64,000 nt of DNA, taken from positions 186,001 through 250,000 of the forward strand of contig NZ_JRHH01000003.1 in assembly GCF_000757385.1 (NCBI RefSeq), written 5' to 3'. Under the pieces are notes generated by a model. The model ran no database searches, was not told where the DNA came from, and saw only the letters and a program-made list of their open reading frames with translations. The stretch is from Flavobacterium aquatile LMG 4008 = ATCC 11947. Lineage in GTDB: Bacteria > Bacteroidota > Bacteroidia > Flavobacteriales > Flavobacteriaceae. The translations under genes and the position numbers were made by a program. Shown here one piece after another: positions 1 to 8,191 of the stretch (its first letter is position 1; each line of letters opens with the position of its first letter).

Positions 1-310
1 ATAATCGTAACGGAATAGAAATAAGTAATTTATCGCATTTTACGTTTTGTAAAACAGTATAAGGATTTAATAAATGTTCGAAAATTTCAAACGCTGTAAA
101 AACTGTATAAGTTTCAGTTTGCAAAGCCGTTTGATCATTGTCTAAATCTTCACCTTTTGTATTTTTTACAGTATAACCATTTTCCTCCATAATTCTAGAA
201 AACGGATTTGGAACACCTAAATCAAATATAGTTTCTGATGTAGTAATGTGTTTTTGTAAAAATTCTAAAGTATGCTTAAAGCGTTTATTTGGAAATGTTT
301 TTTCGTACAT
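1..310 (-). CDS. Class I SAM-dependent methyltransferase, C-terminus cut by window edge
   Basis: Reading the minus strand from the ATG at 308-310, the frame stays open to the window edge for 103 codons. The protein begins MYEKTFPNKRFKHTLEFL. Around residues 28-38 it has IFDLGVPNPFS, a degenerate SAM-binding motif I, and around residues 73-83 FEIFEHLLNPY, which resembles the acidic motif of class I methyltransferases. The substrate cannot be told from this fragment. It starts just upstream of the KAS III-like gene on the same strand, separated by four heptamer repeats. The family assignment is inference from motifs. Confidence 0.6.
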   Translation of the reverse strand, partial: MYEKTFPNKRFKHTLEFLQKHITTSETIFDLGVPNPFSRIMEENGYTVKNTKGEDLDNDQTALQTETYTVFTAFEIFEHLLNPYTVLQNVKCDKLLISIPLRL

Positions 311-346
311 GAAAATGAAAATTTATAGTGCAAATTTACTTTTTTC

Positions 347-374
347 TTCCGACTTCTAACTTCCAACTTCTAAC
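347..374. repeat. Heptanucleotide tandem repeat, 4 units
   Basis: Four consecutive 7-nt units: TTCCGAC, TTCTAAC, TTCCAAC, TTCTAAC. They fill the space between the methyltransferase start and the KAS III-like stop. Similar heptamers occur at several other gene borders in the window. Confidence 0.75.
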
Positions 375-378
375 TTTT

Positions 379-1437
379 TTACATTTTATAAACAATGGCA
401 TTTACATTCATTCCAGCGCCAACTGAAGCAAACATTATTACATCACCTTTGTTTAATTCTTGGTTTTCGATTTCACCTTTAACAAGTGAATCATATAACG
501 TGGGAACGGTTGCAACACTAGAATTTCCTAATTTATGAATACTCATTGGCATAATTCCATCTGGCGGAGTTTGTCCGTAAAGCTTATAAAAACGCTGGAT
601 AATTGCTTCATCCATTTTTTCATTGGCTTGATGAATCAATATTTTTTTGAGATTTGAAATATCAATTCCGCAACTATCAAGACATTCTTTCATGGCTTTT
701 GGAACATTGCTTAAAGCAAATTCGTAAATTTTTCTACCATGCATTTTTATGTAGCGAACATTAGGATCAAGATTTTTATTGAATGAACCACCAAAGAATA
801 AATAATTGGCTTCGTCATAAGTAAAAGTCGCCGATTCATGTGCTAAAATTCCACCTTCATTTTCTGTAGCTTCAATAATTGTTGCTCCAGCACCATCAGA
901 ATAAATCATCGAATCTCTATCGTGTGGATCGGTGACTCTAGATAAAGTTTCGGCACCAATAACTAAACATTTTTTAGCCATTCCAGACTTGATAAAAGCA
1001 GTAGCTTGAATTACGCCTTCTACCCAACCAGGACAACCAAAAAGCATGTCATAAGCGACACATTTTGGGTTTTTTATACGTAGATTATATTTTACTTTAG
1101 AAGCTAAACTAGGCAACATATCACCTTGAATAGCACCTTTTTTTACATCGCCAAAATTGTGTGCAAAAATAATATAGTCTAATGTTTCAGGATCAATATT
1201 GGCATTTTCAATCGCTTTTTGGGAAGCAATAGTTGCAATATCAGAGGTTATTAAATCATCGGCTACATATCTGCGTTCTTCAATTCCAGTGATACCTTGA
1301 AATTTTTCGGTAATTATTTCGTTAGGTTGTGCAAACGGCGATCCATCTTCATTTAAAAATTCATGTTTAGAAAAGTCACTATTAGAAACTATCTTCGTTG
1401 GAATATAACTTCCAGAACCTGTTATTTTTATATTCAT
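379..1437 (-). CDS. 3-oxoacyl-ACP synthase III family protein (KAS III/FabH-like)
   Basis: 352 aa, a thiolase-fold condensing enzyme. KAS III enzymes condense an acyl-CoA starter with malonyl-ACP. The expected triad is visible: Cys135 in MLFGCPGW, His269 in ILIHQAN and Asn305 in KLGNSSVAT. The glycine-rich C-terminus (FASVGAGMNVNAIVYKM) also fits the family. It differs from a housekeeping FabH by an N-terminal insertion around residues 26-40 and has no fatty-acid genes beside it, so a paralogue with another acyl substrate is possible. The next gene upstream on this strand, the truncated haemoglobin, is 129 bp away. Confidence 0.85.
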   Translation of the reverse strand: MNIKITGSGSYIPTKIVSNSDFSKHEFLNEDGSPFAQPNEIITEKFQGITGIEERRYVADDLITSDIATIASQKAIENANIDPETLDYIIFAHNFGDVKKGAIQGDMLPSLASKVKYNLRIKNPKCVAYDMLFGCPGWVEGVIQATAFIKSGMAKKCLVIGAETLSRVTDPHDRDSMIYSDGAGATIIEATENEGGILAHESATFTYDEANYLFFGGSFNKNLDPNVRYIKMHGRKIYEFALSNVPKAMKECLDSCGIDISNLKKILIHQANEKMDEAIIQRFYKLYGQTPPDGIMPMSIHKLGNSSVATVPTLYDSLVKGEIENQELNKGDVIMFASVGAGMNVNAIVYKM

Positions 1438-1566
1438 CCTGCTTTTAATGATATATTATAATGTAAATTTAGAGATAATAAATCAATTTGCAATGCAAAT
1501 GATACTATGCATGCATATATTTATGAAATTATCAATTTTAGAGATTTATTTTATCAAATATATATA

Positions 1567-1944
1567 TTATTGATTTTTTTGTGCAATTTTTATTTGCATA
1601 ATTGTTGCAATACTTAGTGCTTGGGTCTTCATTTTTTCTGAATTATCACCTTTAAAATGTTCATCAATCGTTGTGTTGAAATGATTTAACCATATTTTGA
1701 ATAATTCTGGAGATAAATATTCTTTATCATTTATGTCTAAATGTATCTGGGTAAGATTATTGCTGTATCCGCCAGTGCCTAAAATAGCTTGCGACCAAAA
1801 AGTAACTAAAATTGGTAAATGTTCTTCGAGATGAATTTTTACAACATCAGTAAAAATATAACTTATACTTTCATCAGACAAAAGTTTTTTATAAAATTCA
1901 TCTACAATTAGATGCAAATCGTCTTGGTTTTGAATATCATTCAT
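1567..1944 (-). CDS. Group III truncated haemoglobin
   Basis: 125 aa, the usual size for a 2-on-2 globin. It aligns by eye with Campylobacter Ctb: the FWSQAILGTGGY segment (Phe49-Trp50), His68 in IHLDI as the proximal haem ligand, and WLNHF around Trp85 for the G helix. Group III globins bind O2 or NO and are linked to microaerobic or nitrosative stress. The gene is monocistronic-looking, with a TAACTTTG promoter element about 19 bp upstream of the ATG. The family is clear; the physiological role is inference. Confidence 0.88.
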   Translation of the reverse strand: MNDIQNQDDLHLIVDEFYKKLLSDESISYIFTDVVKIHLEEHLPILVTFWSQAILGTGGYSNNLTQIHLDINDKEYLSPELFKIWLNHFNTTIDEHFKGDNSEKMKTQALSIATIMQIKIAQKNQ

Positions 1945-1962
1945 TTCTTAAAAATTTGTATG

Positions 1963-1970
1963 CAAAGTTA
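1963..1970 (-). promoter_or_regulatory. Bacteroidota -7 element upstream of the truncated haemoglobin
   Basis: Minus-strand TAACTTTG matches the TAnnTTTG -7 consensus of Bacteroidota. It sits 19 bp upstream of the haemoglobin ATG. I could not find a well-spaced -33 TTG. Confidence 0.55.
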
Positions 1971-2052
1971 CTCGATTCCATTCTCAATACTATGATTTAT
2001 GTCATTTTATATAAAAGTAAAAAGGTTTCAAAAATTAATTTGAAACCTTTTT

Positions 2053-2087
2053 ACTTCGTATTTCTGACTTCGTACTTACAAATTACA
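2053..2087. repeat. Heptanucleotide repeat overlapping the gcvP stop
   Basis: Heptamer units ACTTCGT, ATTTCTG, ACTTCGT, ACTTACA, AATTACA in register. The last unit covers the gcvP stop codon. This belongs to the same class as the repeats at 347, 15538, 33204 and 40374. Confidence 0.6.
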
Positions 2088-4926
2088 TATATGCCTCAAT
2101 TGGAGCACAGCTGCAAACTAAATTTCTATCACCGTAAGCTTCATCTACACGACGAACACTTGGCCAGAATTTATTTTCGGCAATATAATCCAATGCAAAT
2201 GCAGCTTGTTCTCTTGTATATGGAAAAGTCCAAGTATCACTTGTAACCATTGCTAAAGTGTGTGGAGCATTTCTTAAAATATTATTTGCATCCTCTTTAG
2301 TAGAAACTTCAATTTCTTTTCTAATAGAAATCATGGCATCACAAAAACGATCTAATTCGGCTAAATCTTCACTTTCTGTTGGCTCAATCATTAAAGTTCC
2401 AGCTACAGGAAATGAAACTGTTGGCGCGTGAAAACCATAATCCATTAAACGCTTAGCGATATCAGTTACTTTAATTCCTTTTTCTTCAAATGATCTACAA
2501 TCTAAAATCATTTCGTGTGCAGCTCTTCCCATTTCTCCAGAATATAAAATTGGGTAATGTTCTTCTAAGCGTGCTTTCATGTAATTAGCATTCAAAATAG
2601 CAAATTTTGTAGCATTTGTTACACCTTCAGCACCAAGCATTGTAATGTATCCGTAAGAAATTAAACATACTAAAGCAGAACCATAAGGTGCAGCAGAAAT
2701 TGCTGTAATCGCTTGGTCTCCACCAGTAGGAATAATTGGATTTGTTGGTAAAAACGGCACTAATTTTTCGTTTACACAAATTGGTCCAACACCTGGTCCA
2801 CCACCACCGTGAGGAATAGCGAAGGTTTTATGTAAATTTAAGTGACATACATCAGCGCCAATTGTTGCCGGATTTGTTAATCCAACTTGAGCGTTCATAT
2901 TGGCACCATCCATGTAAACTAAACCACCATTTTCGTGAATAAGTTCAGTGATTTCGCAAATAGCACTTTCAAAAACTCCATGAGTTGATGGATAAGTTAC
3001 CATTAAACAAGAAAGATTGTCTTTATGTTCTATTGCTTTCGCTCTTAAATCTTCTACATCAATGTTACCGTTTTCCATAGTTTTGGTAACGATAATTTGC
3101 ATTCCTGCCATTGCTGCCGATGCTGGATTGGTTCCGTGAGCCGAAGCTGGAATCAAACATACATTTCTGTGTTGATCACCACGAGATAAATGATAAGCAC
3201 GAATCGCCATCAAACCTGCATATTCTCCTTGCGCACCAGAATTTGGTTGCAAAGTTGTTCCTGCAAATCCAGTTATCACATTTAATTGATGCTCTAATTT
3301 TTTAAGCATTATCTGATAACCTTCTGCTTGTTCAACTGGTGCAAATGGGTGAATGCTGTTCCAGTTGGCCATTGATAATGGTAGCATCTCGGCTGCAGCG
3401 TTCAATTTCATTGTGCAAGAACCTAACGAAATCATCGAATGATTTAATGATAAATCTTTACGTTCTAATTTTTTGATATAACGCATCAACTGACTTTCAG
3501 AATGATGGTTGTTGAATACATCATGAGTTAAGAAAGTTGAAGTTCTTTCTAATGAAGTAGGTACATTATTTGTCGAACTTAATTCAGAAACTTTAAAACT
3601 TTCTTTCCCTGTTGCTTCTGCAAAAATTGAAATGATTTGATTAATATCTGAAACAGAACTAGTTTCGTTTAAAGAAATTGAAATCGTATCGGCATCAACG
3701 TAATAAAAATTCACTTCGTTTTTCTCTGCGATTGCTTTTACTTTTTGGGCATCAGCTTTTACTAAAATAGTATCAAAGAAAGAAGTATTTACATTGTAAA
3801 CGCCTAATTTATTTAAAGAATCAGCCAAAGTAACTGCCGAAGCATGTACTTTATCAGCAATATATTTTAACCCTTTTGGTCCGTGATAAACCGCATACAT
3901 TCCGGCCATAACTGCTAGTAAAACTTGAGCTGTACAAATATTAGAAGTAGCTTTTTCACGTTTGATATGTTGTTCGCGAGTTCCTAAAGCCATTCTTAAA
4001 GCACGATTTCCATTTACGTCAATAGAAACACCAATGATTCTTCCTGGCATGGAACGTTTAAATTCTTCTCTTGTAGCAAAATAAGCAGCATGTGGTCCGC
4101 CATAACCCATCGGAATACCGAAACGCTGTGACGTACCAACTACAACATCGGCACCAATTTCTCCTGGAGATTTTAGTTTTACCAATGATAAAATGTCAGC
4201 AGCTACAGCTACTTTAATTTCTTTGTCGTGTGCCTTTGCAATGAAACCTGCATAGTCATTTACTTGACCAAATTTTCCTGGATATTGTAAAATTGCACCA
4301 AAAAAGTCTGATGAAAAATCAAATGTTTCGTGGTTTCCAACAACCAATTCAACACCAATTGGAGTAGAACGCGTCTGTAAAACGGATAAAGTTTGAGGTA
4401 AAATTTCTTCAGAAACGAAGAATTTACAAATATTATTTTTCTTTTGGTCACGAGAACGAACATCATATAATAATGACATTGCTTCGGCAGCTGCAGTTCC
4501 TTCATCAAGAAGTGAAGCATTTGCAATTTCCATTCCAGTTAATTCTATAATAGTAGTTTGAAAATTCAAAATAGCTTCAAGACGACCTTGAGCAATTTCG
4601 GCTTGATATGGCGTGTAAGCCGTGTACCAACCTGGGTTTTCAAAAATATTTCTCTGAATTACCGCAGGAACAATCGCTGGATGATAGCCCAAACCTATAT
4701 ACGATTTGTAGACTTTGTTTTTATTTCCTAATTCTTGAATATGCGTTAGGTATTCGTATTCAGTCATTGGAGCGTCCAAATCTAAGTCTTTTGCTAGACG
4801 AATATTGTCTGGCACAGTTTCATAAATCAACTGATCCATATTTTCAACTCCAATAGTTTTAAACATATATTGTAGGTCGTTCTCACGCGGACCTATGTGG
4901 CGTAATGCAAAAGCGTCTGTTTTCAT
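2083..4926 (-). CDS. gcvP: Glycine dehydrogenase (aminomethyl-transferring), P-protein of the glycine cleavage system
   Basis: 947 aa, full length for the fused homodimeric P-protein. It decarboxylates glycine using PLP and passes the aminomethyl group to the lipoyl arm of GcvH. The N-terminal half begins with FALRHIGPRE. The PLP lysine is Lys700 in HLNLHKTFAIPHGGGGPG, followed by the typical glycine-rich loop. The C-terminus AYGDRNLVCSCAPIEAYM is characteristic. No gcvT or gcvH lies next to it, which is common in flavobacteria. I see no glycine riboswitch upstream, only a TACTTTTG promoter element. Confidence 0.97.
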   Translation of the reverse strand: MKTDAFALRHIGPRENDLQYMFKTIGVENMDQLIYETVPDNIRLAKDLDLDAPMTEYEYLTHIQELGNKNKVYKSYIGLGYHPAIVPAVIQRNIFENPGWYTAYTPYQAEIAQGRLEAILNFQTTIIELTGMEIANASLLDEGTAAAEAMSLLYDVRSRDQKKNNICKFFVSEEILPQTLSVLQTRSTPIGVELVVGNHETFDFSSDFFGAILQYPGKFGQVNDYAGFIAKAHDKEIKVAVAADILSLVKLKSPGEIGADVVVGTSQRFGIPMGYGGPHAAYFATREEFKRSMPGRIIGVSIDVNGNRALRMALGTREQHIKREKATSNICTAQVLLAVMAGMYAVYHGPKGLKYIADKVHASAVTLADSLNKLGVYNVNTSFFDTILVKADAQKVKAIAEKNEVNFYYVDADTISISLNETSSVSDINQIISIFAEATGKESFKVSELSSTNNVPTSLERTSTFLTHDVFNNHHSESQLMRYIKKLERKDLSLNHSMISLGSCTMKLNAAAEMLPLSMANWNSIHPFAPVEQAEGYQIMLKKLEHQLNVITGFAGTTLQPNSGAQGEYAGLMAIRAYHLSRGDQHRNVCLIPASAHGTNPASAAMAGMQIIVTKTMENGNIDVEDLRAKAIEHKDNLSCLMVTYPSTHGVFESAICEITELIHENGGLVYMDGANMNAQVGLTNPATIGADVCHLNLHKTFAIPHGGGGPGVGPICVNEKLVPFLPTNPIIPTGGDQAITAISAAPYGSALVCLISYGYITMLGAEGVTNATKFAILNANYMKARLEEHYPILYSGEMGRAAHEMILDCRSFEEKGIKVTDIAKRLMDYGFHAPTVSFPVAGTLMIEPTESEDLAELDRFCDAMISIRKEIEVSTKEDANNILRNAPHTLAMVTSDTWTFPYTREQAAFALDYIAENKFWPSVRRVDEAYGDRNLVCSCAPIEAYM

Positions 4927-4990
4927 TTAATAAATAAATATAAAATTTGTGTGTTGTTTTTAGAATCTGAAAATATTCAAATTGAAGCCA

Positions 4991-4998
4991 CAAAAGTA
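4991..4998 (-). promoter_or_regulatory. Probable gcvP -7 promoter element
   Basis: Minus-strand TACTTTTG fits TAnnTTTG and lies about 65 bp upstream of the gcvP ATG. The -33 element is unclear. Confidence 0.45.
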
Positions 4999-5084
4999 AT
5001 TATTAAACTTTTATTTTTTAGTTAAACAAAGGGTAATATTTTGAGAAATTGTTAACTAAAAACAATGTTTATTAACATATTGAT

Positions 5085-5092
5085 TAGTTTTG
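5085..5092 (+). promoter_or_regulatory. -7 element directly in front of the UbiA-like gene
   Basis: TAGTTTTG fits TAnnTTTG. It ends only 4 bp before the ATG at 5097, so a start site placed normally would give a leaderless or nearly leaderless mRNA. Confidence 0.4.
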
Positions 5093-5096
5093 TAAT

Positions 5097-5912
5097 ATGC
5101 AATTTTTCAAGAAACTTCTCGACTTCTATATCAATGCAAGTATTCATGTGGCTTTGTCTGTTTATGCCTTAGTACAATTGACTCAAATTTTGTTTACCAT
5201 TACTACTGATTTTACTACTCCTTACTTCGCTTTTTTTGGAACAATTGTAGGATATAATTTTGTAAAATACGATGCATTAGCAAGAGCTAAAAGATTGAAA
5301 ATGACACTTCAACTAAAAGCTATTGCGTTCTTGAGTTTTTTATCTTTGATTGCAACGGGATATTATTTTTTGCAACTACAAAAATCCACACAAATTATTG
5401 GTTTTGTATTTCTTGCAATAACATTATTATATACTTTGCCGTTCTTTCCCAACAAAAAAAATGCTCGAAATTGGGCTGGAATTAAAATTTACATTGTGGC
5501 ATTATGTTGGGTTGGAGTGACGCTGTTTCTACCAATAATTAATGCAGATTTACCTTTCTCAAGTTATGTTTTTTTGGTAGCAGCGCAACGATTTATTCTG
5601 ATTTTTGTAATGGTATTAATTTTTGAAATTATCGATTTGAAGTGGGACGATCCGCATTTGAAAACAGTTCCTCAGCAAATTGGAGTTCAAAAAACGAAGC
5701 GAGTTGGAATTATATTAATGTTTTTATTTGTCCTATTAGAATTTTTATCGACTGATTTTAGAATCGAATTTTTAGCTTTAAAGTTAGCGTTGGCAATCAC
5801 AACGATTGTGTTTTTATTGTTTTCAAATGAACATCGTTCAAGATATTATGCTTCATTTTGGGTTGAAAGTATTCCTATATTTTGGTGGTTATTTTTAGTG
5901 CTTTTCGGCTAA
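5097..5912 (+). CDS. UbiA-like polytopic membrane protein
   Basis: 271 aa with about seven or eight hydrophobic segments. Two short loops sit where UbiA prenyltransferases carry their Asp-rich motifs: NFVKYDALARAK near residue 57 and IIDLKWDDPHLKTVPQQIG near residue 180. The first is degenerate compared with NDxxDxxxD, so catalytic activity is uncertain. It may be a divergent flavobacterial UbiA relative of unknown substrate. The gene converges on the SRPBCC gene and overlaps it by 18 bp. It is transcribed from a -7 element immediately before the ATG. Confidence 0.6.
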   Translation: MQFFKKLLDFYINASIHVALSVYALVQLTQILFTITTDFTTPYFAFFGTIVGYNFVKYDALARAKRLKMTLQLKAIAFLSFLSLIATGYYFLQLQKSTQIIGFVFLAITLLYTLPFFPNKKNARNWAGIKIYIVALCWVGVTLFLPIINADLPFSSYVFLVAAQRFILIFVMVLIFEIIDLKWDDPHLKTVPQQIGVQKTKRVGIILMFLFVLLEFLSTDFRIEFLALKLALAITTIVFLLFSNEHRSRYYASFWVESIPIFWWLFLVLFG

Positions 5913-6347
5913 TTCTTTTAAAATAGTATTGCGTTCCAAGATGAAATTAGTTAAATATTTTTTCAGAATAAGTACATCAAATAATTTTCCAAAAATGCCA
6001 TATGGCGTTTGATATTGAATTTTATCAATCATCATTACAAATCCGTTTCCATCGATAAATGAATGTTCGTGTTTGAAGGATTTAAACTTACCTTCTACCA
6101 TTTCATCCACAAAATAATCATAAAGGTTCATCGCTGAAATGATGCTTTTGTGCGTTAAATAAAATCCGAAATGTTTGCCACGCCAAGTAACAGTTTCGTT
6201 TTTATTTATCAAACCCGAAGTTACTCCGTCAATAGCAGTTTCGTTAGATTTTACTGTAGATAATTTGTGAATATCAATATTTCTTGATAAGTCGAATATT
6301 ACTTGTTTGGATGCTTTAATTTTTGTGGAAAGGTTTATTGTTGTCAT
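5895..6347 (-). CDS. SRPBCC family protein (START/Bet v1-like ligand-binding fold)
   Basis: 150 aa. The start INLSTKIKASKQVIFDLSRNID and the pattern TWRGKHFGFYLTHKSIISAMN with FKHEHSF are typical of the SRPBCC group often annotated in flavobacteria as cell-division inhibitor-like. These proteins bind a hydrophobic ligand in a deep cavity; the ligand here is unknown. It lies downstream of the membrane-protein operon on the same strand, after a 13-bp inverted repeat. Its 3' end overlaps the convergent UbiA-like gene by 18 bp. Confidence 0.7.
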   Translation of the reverse strand: MTTINLSTKIKASKQVIFDLSRNIDIHKLSTVKSNETAIDGVTSGLINKNETVTWRGKHFGFYLTHKSIISAMNLYDYFVDEMVEGKFKSFKHEHSFIDGNGFVMMIDKIQYQTPYGIFGKLFDVLILKKYLTNFILERNTILKELAEKH

Positions 6348-6368
6348 TTTATCTTTTTAATTTAAATT

Positions 6369-6405
6369 ATAAACCTGACAGATTTTCAAAACCTGTCAGG
6401 TTTAT
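6369..6405. terminator. Strong inverted repeat between membrane operon and SRPBCC gene
   Basis: Perfect 13-bp arms ATAAACCTGACAG and CTGTCAGGTTTAT around an 11-nt loop. It stands 4 bp after the stop of the 6410 gene and could terminate the operon or act as an mRNA 3' stabiliser. There is no long T run, so factor-independent termination is not certain. Confidence 0.55.
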
Positions 6406-6409
6406 TGGT

Positions 6410-6796
6410 TTATCCATTGATAACTATTCGTTCTTCTACTTTTGTTTCACTTGCTTTTCTTTTACCTCTGAAGAAGAAATATAAGTTAAAGAACAGCATA
6501 ATTCCTAGATAGATTGAAAAACCACCAATTTTGTAGCTCAAGGCTTCGATTAGTGTTTGATAATCATTATTGTATTCGCTTATTTTAAGAATCATCAAGG
6601 CAAATCCAATGTTTAAAAGATAGAATCCTGTTTCAAATAATTTATTAGTCGCATTGGCAATTTCTTCACGACTTTTAAAAATATCCATCATATATACTTT
6701 ACTGTTTTTAAAAAGAGTTCTTGAAACATAATAAGTTAAAAACAAAGCAATTGGTAAATAAACTGCATAACCGATTAAAATTTTTGTTGTGTCCAT
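6410..6796 (-). CDS. Small integral membrane protein, paralogue of its neighbour
   Basis: 128 aa, function not recognised. Hydrophobic segments lie near residues 7-24, 55-72 and 90-110, with a basic C-terminal tail. It shares a pattern with the gene at 6809-7156: GYxxYL at the N-terminus, TNxLxxxGxYLLNIGxAxM in the middle and a hydrophobic third segment. The two look like a tandem duplication, 12 bp apart. The operon is headed by the 7153-7506 gene, whose upstream region carries the same operator as the GbsR/MarR gene. Confidence 0.7.
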   Translation of the reverse strand: MDTTKILIGYAVYLPIALFLTYYVSRTLFKNSKVYMMDIFKSREEIANATNKLFETGFYLLNIGFALMILKISEYNNDYQTLIEALSYKIGGFSIYLGIMLFFNLYFFFRGKRKASETKVEERIVING

Positions 6797-6808
6797 AATG
6801 TAAACTAT

Positions 6809-7156
6809 TTAATGAATTAATTTTTGAATGTATTTAGTAAGAATAAAAATATTGAAATAATGTAAAATCGAAATACTACAAATAATGATAGCCGATTTTA
6901 CCGATATGACTTCAATCAATTGATTGATGGAAAGGATTCTCTCCCAAGAAATCAAAGTCATAGCACAATAACCAATGTTTAAAAGATAATAGCCCACGAG
7001 CAGAATTTGATTCGTTTTCTGACACAAATCTTCGTGTTCAGGTATAAATTGAGCTACATAAATATTTCCATTTCTGTAGCAAATTTTGCCAACTTTTATT
7101 ATGATGAATGTGGTTATCAATAAGTATATTGTGTAGCCAATGATGTTGAGGTTCAT
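6809..7156 (-). CDS. Small integral membrane protein, paralogue of its neighbour
   Basis: 115 aa, three hydrophobic segments, function not recognised. The central GYYLLNIGYCAMTL closely mirrors GFYLLNIGFALMIL in the next gene, so duplication is likely. Its ATG overlaps the stop of the preceding gene by 4 bp (ATGA at 7153-7156), which points to translational coupling within one operon. Confidence 0.7.
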   Translation of the reverse strand: MNLNIIGYTIYLLITTFIIIKVGKICYRNGNIYVAQFIPEHEDLCQKTNQILLVGYYLLNIGYCAMTLISWERILSINQLIEVISVKSAIIICSISILHYFNIFILTKYIQKLIH

Positions 7157-7506
7157 TTGTTTGGGATTTTATAAATCATACTTGATAAATATATTGCTAA
7201 TATTGGAGGTATATAAATCAGTGTATAAGTGAAATAATAGATTTTGTTAATAATTGGATTCCAAATCCAAAGAGCAAAGAATATTATAACATTTGCAAAA
7301 TATATTTTATAATGAATATTGTCTTTGAACTTGAAAAGAAGAATTATTGCTAATATGATTTGTATTAAACCAGTAAGTATTGTTGAAAAGAGAGCATATC
7401 CATAATAATTTCCTGAGGGGTCATTAATTATGTAACTAATTGTTGCCAATATTATTGGTATTCCAATTGCTATTGTATTTAAAAATTTTATCGTTTTCAT
7501 AATCAT
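7153..7506 (-). CDS. Small four-helix membrane protein, first gene of the operon
   Basis: 117 aa, almost entirely hydrophobic, with four predicted membrane spans and a short basic end (YKIPNK). I do not recognise a family. It may start at the first or third codon (MIMK). It heads a three-gene operon of small membrane proteins, and a perfect 9-bp inverted repeat lies 11 bp upstream of its start. That position suggests repression or activation by the neighbouring GbsR/MarR regulator. Confidence 0.7.
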   Translation of the reverse strand: MIMKTIKFLNTIAIGIPIILATISYIINDPSGNYYGYALFSTILTGLIQIILAIILLFKFKDNIHYKIYFANVIIFFALWIWNPIINKIYYFTYTLIYIPPILAIYLSSMIYKIPNK

Positions 7507-7516
7507 CTATTATTTT

Positions 7517-7542
7517 AAACTTTCAGAAAAAAATGAAAGTTT
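7517..7542. promoter_or_regulatory. Perfect inverted-repeat operator upstream of the membrane operon
   Basis: AAACTTTCA, 8 nt, TGAAAGTTT: a perfect 9-bp dyad. The same 26 bp, with 24 identities, occurs at 8192-8217 upstream of the GbsR/MarR gene. The spacing and duplication argue that it is the binding site of that regulator; this is inference from position. Confidence 0.65.
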
Positions 7543-7555
7543 TGATTAAATTTTT

Positions 7556-7597
7556 TTACTTAATTCGTTCTTTGTTGTTGTTTTTAATTGGTCTCAT
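7556..7597 (-). other. Possible short leader ORF of 13 codons
   Basis: ATG at 7595-7597 gives MRPIKNNNKERIK and a stop. It lies between the regulator gene and the membrane operon. Its start, ATGAGACCAAT followed by AAC/AAA-rich sequence, resembles the second half of the purK leader. Translation is unproven. Confidence 0.3.
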
Positions 7598-7639
7598 TGA
7601 ATAGTTTTTTATAATATTATTTTTAAGATGTTTAAAAAA

Positions 7640-8143
7640 CTATTTCATAATTTTCACGACCAATTTTGCCAACCAATTGTCTTTGTATTCCGTCATTTTG
7701 TCCAACATATTATCTGCTTTTAGAACAAAATCATACAACTTAGTAGTTTGATCTACAAAATGTTTTTCTTCGGCAGTATTGTCTGATGTAATAGATGAAA
7801 CTTCTTTTAAAACTTTCAAAGCAGGCTTGATTTCGCGTTTGCTACGTTCTCTCGAAATTTTTACAGCTAATTCATCCAGATCTTTTTCTGCTGTAAAATA
7901 TTCGCGTCGTTCGCCGGCTTTGTATTCTTTGTACACAATTCCCCAATCCATTAATGCTCTTAAATTCATTGAAGCATTTCCTCGAGAAATTTGCAATTCT
8001 TCCATAATGTCTTCCATCGAAACTGCTTCGTGCGAAACCATCAAAAGCGCATGAATTTGCGCCATAGTCTTGTTGATTCCCCATTGGCTACCTAATGCAC
8101 CCCAAGTTTGAACGAATTTATTTTTGGCTTCTTTGAATTCCAT
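7640..8143 (-). CDS. GbsR/MarR family winged-helix transcriptional regulator
   Basis: 167 aa from the ATG at 8141-8143 (MEFKEAKNKFVQTWGALG). A longer frame opens with TTG at 8173, but the promoter -7 element TATCTTTG at 8171-8178 would place that codon at or before the transcription start, so the ATG is the real start. The winged helix spans about residues 20-95, with the recognition region ISRGNASMNLRALMDWGIV and the wing KAGERREYF. The C-terminal helices probably dimerise. A 26-bp operator copy just upstream suggests autoregulation; the twin site at 7517 suggests control of the membrane operon. Confidence 0.85.
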   Translation of the reverse strand: MEFKEAKNKFVQTWGALGSQWGINKTMAQIHALLMVSHEAVSMEDIMEELQISRGNASMNLRALMDWGIVYKEYKAGERREYFTAEKDLDELAVKISRERSKREIKPALKVLKEVSSITSDNTAEEKHFVDQTTKLYDFVLKADNMLDKMTEYKDNWLAKLVVKIMK

Positions 8144-8170
8144 TTTGATGGTTATTTCATTTTGATAGTA

Positions 8171-8178
8171 CAAAGATA
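8171..8178 (-). promoter_or_regulatory. -7 promoter element of the GbsR/MarR gene
   Basis: Minus-strand TATCTTTG matches TAnnTTTG. It lies 27 bp upstream of the ATG at 8143 and decides the start codon. The operator-like dyad at 8192-8217 covers the expected -33 region. Confidence 0.65.
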
Positions 8179-8191
8179 TATAAAAGTTTTT

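Noticed and set aside
1956-2246. Plus-strand 96-codon ORF over the gcvP end
   Set aside because: It runs antisense through a conserved part of gcvP and has no recognisable features.
4927-5084. Glycine riboswitch upstream of gcvP
   Set aside because: The 160-bp divergent spacer is AT-rich and lacks the conserved glycine aptamer stems.
8144-8173. TTG-initiated longer start for the GbsR/MarR gene
   Set aside because: The codon overlaps the TATCTTTG promoter element, so it would not be inside the mRNA.
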